Origin: Adineta steineri
Taxonomy: Eukaryota > Rotifera > Eurotatoria > Adinetida > Adinetidae
Direction: 5' to 3'
DNA length: 64,000 nt
Assembly: GCA_905250115.1 (NCBI GenBank)
Contig: CAJNOI010000042.1
Coordinates: forward strand, 124,001 to 188,000
The first letter of the stretch is position 1; each line of letters starts with the position of its first letter. The position numbers were made by a program, and so were the translations under genes. The notes below the pieces were generated by a model. The model saw only the letters and a program-made list of their open reading frames with translations. It made no database searches and was not told the origin of the DNA. This document shows positions 58,987-64,000 of this stretch, piece after piece.

Positions 58987-59451
58987 ATGGCTGATCAAGA
59001 TACAACTGGTGGTCCAAGTGCACTTGAATTGAAAAAAAAACGTACATTTCGTAAATTTACATTTCGTGGTGTCGATCTTGATCAACTATTGGATTTAAAT
59101 ACCGAACAACTTATGCCATTATTACATTGTCGTGCCCGTCGCCGTTTATCACGTGGTCTTAAACGTAAACCAATGGCTTTAATCAAACGTTTACGTAAAG
59201 CTAAAAAAGAAACACCTGAATTAGAAAAACCACAAGCTATTAAAACACATTTACGTGACATGATTATTGTACCTGAAATGGTCGGTTGTGTTGTTGGTGT
59301 TCATCAAGGAAAAACATTTAATTCAGTTGAAATTAAACCTGAAATGATTGGACATTATTTGGGAGAATTCTCAATTACATACAAACCAGTTAAACATGGT
59401 CGACCTGGTATTGGTGCAACACATTCATCACGTTTTATTCCACTCAAATAG
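58987..59451 (+). CDS. RPS15: Small ribosomal subunit protein uS19 (RPS15)
   Basis: An uninterrupted coding exon of 154 residues (human RPS15 is 145). The cytosolic eukaryotic form is evident from [20 protein letters not shown], the Arg-rich [33 protein letters not shown], the [20 protein letters not shown] block typical of the S19 family, and the end [18 protein letters not shown]. It sits on the head of the 40S subunit near the decoding region. The first 12 residues are slightly longer than in human. An AATAAA at 59464-59469 lies 13 bp after the stop. Confidence 0.98.
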   Translation: MADQDTTGGPSALELKKKRTFRKFTFRGVDLDQLLDLNTEQLMPLLHCRARRRLSRGLKRKPMALIKRLRKAKKETPELEKPQAIKTHLRDMIIVPEMVGCVVGVHQGKTFNSVEIKPEMIGHYLGEFSITYKPVKHGRPGIGATHSSRFIPLK

Positions 59452-59702
59452 AGTAGGAAGAAAAATAAAACCATATTTTTCATCTTATTGTTTTACTTTT
59501 TTCATCTTGTAACAACATATCAAATTTAAGATGAATAAAATATAGAAGAAATTCACCGTTAAAAAATATATTTTTCGATTTTTACAAATTGAATTCAATG
59601 AAGAGAATTTTTGTTAAATATTTTACTAAGCTAAATATCTTTCTATAAAATGAATTGATCTAAAAAAAAATATTTATTTTGTATTTGGCGCTGTTCAATA
59701 AA

Positions 59703-59918
59703 ATGTCCCCTATAATAATTCGTATATTATCATTGATCTTTCTAATATTTTTTGCTTATCCATTAACAATATATCTTCATCCATGGTGGATATTAATGCA
59801 ACCATTAGGTGCCTATGATCTTTTTTCTAATATGATTAACGAATTAACAACTATAATGCATTTACCTAGAAATCTTTCGTTATCGATACAAACTGGTGAA
59901 TGGTGGTGGCATTTATAA
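59703..59918 (+). CDS. Small single-pass membrane protein, unknown
   Basis: A 71-residue frame starting MSPIIIRILSLIFLIFFAYP, which forms a membrane anchor or uncleaved signal, followed by LTIYLHPWWILMQPLGAYDL and ending TGEWWWHL. The pattern of one hydrophobic stretch, Pro-rich turns and a Trp-rich end resembles small integral membrane proteins, but no named family is recognised. An upstream ATG at 59679 is in frame; the downstream one puts the hydrophobic segment at the N terminus and is preferred. It lies 251 bp after the uS19 stop on the same strand. Confidence 0.5.
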   Translation: MSPIIIRILSLIFLIFFAYPLTIYLHPWWILMQPLGAYDLFSNMINELTTIMHLPRNLSLSIQTGEWWWHL

Positions 59919-60025
59919 TTAAAATTAAAGAAAAAAAAAAAGAAAAAAGAAAGAAAAATATGAATTAAATAACAAAACAAAGAAGAAGAAGAAGAAGAAA
60001 ATTTGTTTTTATTTTGTATTTTAAT

Positions 60026-61340
60026 TTAAGTTGGTGTATCATTATCATCATGAATAGATTTTTGTTTTGATGAATTTTTTGAAGGATGATGATCACGAAT
60101 AGTTGTTTGTCTTGTTGATGATAAATTTGTTTGTCTTAATAATTTATATTTTGAAAAAGTAAATAATTGTATTAATTCATTTCGAAAAACTCCACCAGTT
60201 AATGTATAGATATAAAAATGAATTGCATGATTTAATTGTCCCATAGCAATAAATATAGCTGTCATTAATGCTTGCGCACCTTGTGTTTGAGAAAAATCTG
60301 ATGGACGGAAAGCACGTACTGTATCATTTATTTCTGTTGGTAATGTAAATACTAAAAATGCTAAAAGTAGAACAAAAAAAATATATATATATAAGGTCTA
60401 TTTAGTTTTGTTTTAATCAATTGGTAAAAAAAAACGTACCAGCTGCACTTCCAAGTAACATAACAGTTAATTGTCTTTCTTTTTCATGTCTTTTACGTGA
60501 TTTTTTTGATTGTGATGTTGTTGTAACAACAGTTGTTACTGAACGTCTCGAAGTTATAACACGTATAAGAATAATAATATTACATATTAACATAACAATA
60601 AATGGAATAACAACAGCAAATAGCATATCTAAGGAGTCAAATATGGCATAAAAACGATCATATGTCATTGAATGAGGTTCATTATAATAAACAATTTTTG
60701 TTTTTGATGGTAAACAAATCTTTTGTGTTAGTTCATCAACTATTTCAAAACCCCAAAATATATGACCATTTATAAGTAGAAACACAATTGACATTATAAG
60801 AATTATATAAACAGCAATACGTGCTTGACAAAATTGTTGAGATTTAACTGGACATTGAATTGATACAGCTCGATCAATTGATGCAACAGCTAATAAAAAA
60901 TTGGATAAATCTGTTGTAAAATAAACCATTAGTGGATTTAATTTACATATAAATATTGATTTTATTGTTAATGATACATTATTATATGATGGTAGGACGG
61001 TATCAATAAATGAAGAACATAATGAAGCAATATCAGTTATAGCTAATGCAAGAAAATATATAGCACATGAACGACGTCGTAATGATGGTCGACTAAATAC
61101 TAATACACTAAGTAAATTTCCAATCACCCCGATTATAAATATTGTTAAACATATATATTTATATACAATTGTTTCAGTTAAATGTCTATATGGATCATAT
61201 GATACTGTTGTTATTGTATTATTTTGTATAATGACTGATGATGATGAAAGATTATAAACTAATATATCTGAATGTGGTAAATGTAAGTTATTGATATTAG
61301 ATATTGTTTCTTCAAATAATGATGAATAAAATTGCATCAT
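60026..61340 (-). CDS. Orphan class A (rhodopsin-family) GPCR
   Basis: Two exons (60440-61340, 60026-60360) encode 411 residues. The N terminus has several N-glycosylation sequons (NLSS, NNTI). TM1 carries GVIGNLLSVLVF; TM2 YFLALAITDIASL; TM3 ends LLAVASIDRAVSI, where DRY is DRA; TM5 is near FAVVIPFIVMLICNIIILIR; TM6 RQLTVMLLGSAAG...FLVFTLPTEIN; TM7 LNHAIHFYIYTLTGGVFRNEL, an altered NPxxY. Loop 3 is Ser/Thr- and Arg/Lys-rich. The TM7 wording (N-x-x-x-FYxY-x-x-x-G-x-x-FR-x-E) is like FMRFamide-receptor-type peptide GPCRs that are expanded in rotifers. No ligand can be assigned. Two ATGs are adjacent at the start. Confidence 0.8.
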
Positions 61341-62273
61341 GATGAAAACTAAATAAAGAAGAAAAAAAGAAACTAATAATTCTTATCTTCTATATCTATT
61401 TAGATATAGGTCCTTTTTTTAATATTCTTATTCAGGTCATATTCAATTAAATTTTTCTTTGAAAAAAATCTCATATTATATTATAATATATCATTAAAAT
61501 AACACTAAAAATAGAAATTACCTTTTTTCAAATATCAAAAAAAAAATATTTTAATTTAATATGCTTGAAAAAATTTATTTCTTTACTAAAAAAATGTACT
61601 CTTTCTTATTTTATTCACATACGCACTATTTTTATTAATATTGGTAATTATAATAAGTACTTAACGTATTCATAAGAAAATAATATTTTCATTTAAGAAA
61701 AATTGTTATAAACTCTTATCATAGAATGAATTAGTTTAGATATAATTATTGGATAAAAAAAAGATTGAGAAATTCTCTAAAGAATAGAGAATATTATTTG
61801 ATTCCATTGTCGAATGTCAATATAGGAATAAATTTTATGTTTTTAATAAAATTAATGAGAAAGGAAAACGTGTCATTTGAAAAAAAGAAGAAGAAGAATG
61901 ATTTTCATATGAAGAATGAACGTGTTGTTTCACTATTATGTATAATACTTTTCTAACAGTAATAGATTTGACAGTTTAACACATACTTATAGAATTGTCT
62001 TTTATCGATTCTACTATAGTTCGTAATTGAACACTTAAGATGAAGAATGACGATGAACAATCAAAGAAGTGACACAAAATAAAGGATGAGAATGTCAGAA
62101 GTTTAAACTGCTTTTAGCTACAAGAATACATCAAAGAAAAGAAAAAGGATATTAGAACTTATTTCTTGCACAAAAATTAATCTACTAGTTTTATATTTAT
62201 GTTTTCTTAATTATATTAAACATACTGTATATGACCTTATCAAAAAAAATCTAGCAAAAGGAAAACTATCTAT
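61341..62273. other. Intergenic up to the N gap
   Basis: About 930 bp of AT-rich sequence. The left end precedes the orphan GPCR start codon. I looked for the remaining ferlin C2 domain and membrane anchor expected downstream of the next gene and saw none. Confidence 0.55.
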
Positions 62274-62373
62274 NNNNNNNNNNNNNNNNNNNNNNNNNNN
62301 NNNNNNNNNNNNNNNNNNNNNNNNNNNNNNNNNNNNNNNNNNNNNNNNNNNNNNNNNNNNNNNNNNNNNNNNN
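62274..62373. other. Assembly gap of 100 N
   Basis: A round-number run of Ns inside the ferlin gene. The true length is unknown. Confidence 0.99.

Positions 62374-64000
<1,627 letters not shown>

Overview
The window is eukaryotic nuclear DNA from a small invertebrate. It is very AT-rich. It is packed with genes whose introns are mostly 45-90 bp, with GTAAG-type donors and TTTAG or TTTCAG acceptors, read with the standard code. Metazoan genes are present throughout: Gq alpha, CDK11, KANSL1, EAF, microcephalin, snurportin, ferlin, TMEM62, TMEM218, ERICH3, an NPY/NPF-type GPCR and a NET zinc finger. Gene compactness, AT content and protein style suggest a rotifer, most likely a bdelloid (Rotaria/Adineta-like). 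That is an inference; no diagnostic marker such as a spliced-leader gene was seen. No bacterial, viral or CRISPR content was recognised.

Layout. 1-532: last exon of an unknown gene (+). 1548-5400: TMEM62 (-), with a repeat-filled intron. 5878-6213: a short, probably novel amidated neuropeptide precursor (+). 8438-10130: EGF-repeat type I membrane protein (-). 10791-12916 and 12994-13338: an SRSF7-like splicing factor and TMEM218, same strand (-), 77 bp apart. 16909-18583: NPY/NPF-like receptor (+). 22393-25603: an 850-residue protein of unknown family (+). 25604-30197: gene-poor. 30198-31029: NET-family zinc finger (-) with a CCAAT/TATA promoter. 33283-35335: KANSL1 (+), tail to tail with snurportin-1 (35357-36289, -), followed by a FAM13-like gene (-).

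38244-39908: EAF (+), with a MITE-like inverted-repeat element in one intron, followed 91 bp later by microcephalin (40000-42652, +). 43601-47795: a cluster of membrane and secreted proteins, including a four-cysteine secreted peptide missed by length-filtered gene calling, a claudin-like tetraspan and a repeat-bearing secreted/membrane protein interrupted by an N gap. 48616-52732: ERICH3-like with two PLAT-like domains (+). 53294-55896: CDK11 (-). 56492-57968: Gq alpha (+). 58987-59451: ribosomal protein uS19 (+), then a small membrane protein (+). 60026-61340: orphan rhodopsin-family GPCR (-). 62374-64000: partial dysferlin/myoferlin-type ferlin (-), cut by a 100-N gap.

The genes are mostly unrelated housekeeping and signalling loci. 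Three themes stand out: peptide signalling (neuropeptide precursor, two GPCRs, Gq alpha), cilium-associated proteins (TMEM218, ERICH3), and two same-strand gene pairs separated by under 100 bp, with a splice-acceptor-like AG ahead of the downstream start codon. Those pairs suggest polycistronic transcription resolved by trans-splicing, a process known from bdelloids. All exon boundaries were read by eye from GT/AG signals, frame continuity and family similarity. Each complete multi-exon model sums to a multiple of three.
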